Of a DNA stretch of 64,000 nt, positions 62,701-64,000 are shown piece by piece. The stretch spans positions 1,419,158 to 1,483,157 of the forward strand of contig VWZF01006093.1 in the NCBI GenBank assembly GCA_013396755.1, read 5' to 3'. How positions within the stretch are numbered: the first letter of the stretch is position 1; each line of letters opens with the position of its first letter. The DNA comes from Sclerurus mexicanus. Taxonomy: Eukaryota > Chordata > Aves > Passeriformes > Furnariidae. Position numbers and translations under genes: made by a program. The notes under the pieces were generated by a model, which did not search any database, was not told the DNA's origin, and was given only the letters and a program-made list of their open reading frames with translations.

Positions 62701-63441
62701 GTTGTGGTCTAGTTCTAGATCCTGACAGTGCAGGTCTGATGTAGGATTGTTATGGCAGGTCAGTTTTTCTGTGGGGTTACTACTGTGTCATTTCTACTGT
62801 GTGCCCCTGGTGTTAATCTCACATTTTACTCACACTTTTATTTCAATTTTTCTATATCTTAAGGACAGAATATCATGCTTATTGAAAGGTTATTCAATAC
62901 CTAGCATCATGCAACCGGTTTCCAGAAGTGCCACTGGATGCTATGCTAATATGGATGATCAAAGGAGTGTGTTTATAAAATATACATCAAGAGCTTGATC
63001 CAGAACTTGTCAGTCCATGGATTTTCATTGAGATTGATGGTGTTAGTATGTTCCAGAATGTGCTCTGTCAGCTGAAGGATCTACTTTCAGGATGTACTTC
63101 TGAAGGACCATTCCTGCAGTCTGGGTTGCTCCAGCATGTCTAAACAATATTTACTGAATAGCCCAATAAATTGTAAATTATGAAAGCAAAGTGCTAATTA
63201 ACCACGGGGCATTCACAAATCTACACATCAGCATTTGGTCACATACTCTGAATTTGGTTAGATAAATGCAAACTCTGTGAAAAACACAGTATTACTTAGT
63301 TTCTGGCAGAACACACAGAACACATTTTATTGTTTATCTGTTCATTGATGAATGAATATGGATGTACCTGTTTGACATAGTGAAGGGACACTAATCTGAG
63401 CCGTGAGGTGAACTGCTGGCAGATTGGCAACTGATTAATGA
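62701..63441. other. Non-coding DNA, no gene seen
   Basis: AT-rich sequence with an 83-codon + frame (62747-62998) that has no domain. Nothing structured was seen before the candidate terminal repeat at 63442. Confidence 0.5.
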
Positions 63442-63603
63442 TGTTACACCCCTCAGCAAGTTGTCCCGTTTTCACAGCTCCCTTTTTACTGTTTTTGCCT
63501 GCTCATTGAGCTCACCGCAGCAGGATCTGCCTCTACATCTGCACACAGCCAAGTTCTGGATGGGGAGCGCTGGGATTTTTACAAGATATTGTTGCCTGTA
63601 ACA
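63442..63603. repeat. Possible 162-bp element with 7-bp terminal inverted repeats
   Basis: tgttaca at 63442-63448 and its exact complement tgtaaca at 63597-63603 bound the segment. The four bases atga lie immediately outside on both sides (63438-63441 and 63604-63607), like a target-site duplication. TG...CA ends would suit a very short LTR remnant, and the inverted ends a MITE. The match is short enough to occur by chance in a window this size, and no known family was recognised. Confidence 0.2.
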
Positions 63604-63639
63604 ATGAAATTACCTGAACAGGGTTAGACTGGTGGACTG

Positions 63640-63892
63640 GGGTCAAACCCACGAGACTTTTAGACCTGATGGAGACAAGTCTCTCCGGGAAGAGCCAGAG
63701 CCTGGCCTTCGGGCACTCTCGCTGCCTGCCCGGTTCCTGCTTGGTTTGCAAACTGAGCACCTCAGCAAGCAGCACCGGGCGGGTTACAGCAGTTCGCAGC
63801 CAGTGGTGTGGGGGACAATTGTTCGCCAGCCAGTTTTACTGCCCAGCATCAGAACACCAGCGCGGCTGATCAGCGGCGGCGGCTCGGGCGGT
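63640..63892. other. CpG-rich segment
   Basis: CpG is rare in most of the window but frequent here (tctccgggaag, ccttcgggcactctcgctg, caccgggcgggtt, cagcgcggctg, then cggcggcggctcgggcggtg). This could be the edge of a CpG island and promoter, a G+C-rich mobile element, or a subtelomeric-like minisatellite border. No TATA box, splice site or known exon was recognised. A 66-codon + frame (63669-63869) has no domain. Confidence 0.45.
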
Positions 63893-64000
63893 GCCGGCAG
63901 AGGGAGATGTGCCGGCAGAGGGAGATGTGCCAGAAGGGGGAGATGTGCCATCAGAAGGAGCTGTGCCATCAGACGGAGCTGTACCATCAGAAGGAGCTGT
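63893..64000. repeat. 18-bp minisatellite, six units, runs off the window
   Basis: Six adjacent 18-base units fill 63893-64000 exactly. Units 1 and 2 are identical (gccggcagagggagatgt). Unit 3 is an intermediate (gccagaagggggagatgt). Units 4-6 follow gccatcagaaggagctgt with single-base changes. Because 18 is divisible by three and the unit lacks stops, all three + frames stay open and give hexapeptide repeats (for example PAEGDV, then PSEGAV). One minus frame is also open. Whether it is coding cannot be decided from this window. Confidence 0.95.

Noticed and set aside
63639..63650. ggggtcaaaccc resembling a tRNA T-arm
   Set aside because: No acceptor, D or anticodon stems can be placed around it. 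Also considered as a retroviral primer-binding site, but it matches none I recognise.
1..64000. CRISPR arrays, operons, phage or other bacterial-type systems
   Set aside because: No spaced direct repeats, ribosome binding sites or gene-dense layout. Composition and CR1 content indicate a bird genome.

Overview
The window looks like nuclear DNA from a bird. The main evidence is a set of CR1 LINE fragments: several begin on the + strand with the avian CR1 3'-end signature (tcatagaatcatagaat followed by a ggttggaagggac-like stretch). Primate- or rodent-type SINEs, L1 and bacterial gene structure are absent. Most of the sequence is A+T-rich, repeat-poor and broken by stops in all frames, as in an avian gene desert or a very long intron. 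I found no exon, RNA gene, CRISPR array or operon that I can support. The longest open frame (199 codons, minus strand, 57645-58244) matches no family I recognise.

Layout. 1-11.5 kb: AT-rich non-coding DNA with a few short simple repeats, a hairpin-like inverted repeat near the left edge and a 27-bp tandem duplication. 11.5-13.9 kb: two CR1 copies, one a short minus-strand 3' end and one an old plus-strand copy of about 1.4 kb that still shows reverse-transcriptase-region and 3'-end similarity. 14-26 kb: AT-rich DNA with an (AT)n microsatellite, one more CR1 scrap, a 12-bp-arm inverted repeat and an 18-bp perfect palindrome. 26.4-27.3, 29.6-30.0 and 50.4-51.6 kb: three stretches that read like conserved non-coding enhancer sequence (dense homeodomain-, SOX-, POU- and forkhead-like sites); this is inference only. 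30-50 kb: non-coding, with small duplications and homopolymer tracts. 53-63 kb: three minus-strand CR1 copies and a more G+C-rich interval (about 55.9-58.2 kb). 63.6-64.0 kb: an abrupt CpG-rich edge ending in six exact 18-bp units of a minisatellite that runs off the window.

No set of genes here can be described as working together. The only protein-coding remnants are dead CR1 ORF2 pieces. I did not find a new biological system. The best leads are the CpG-rich minisatellite edge, the putative regulatory clusters and the age of the 12.4-13.9 kb CR1 copy.
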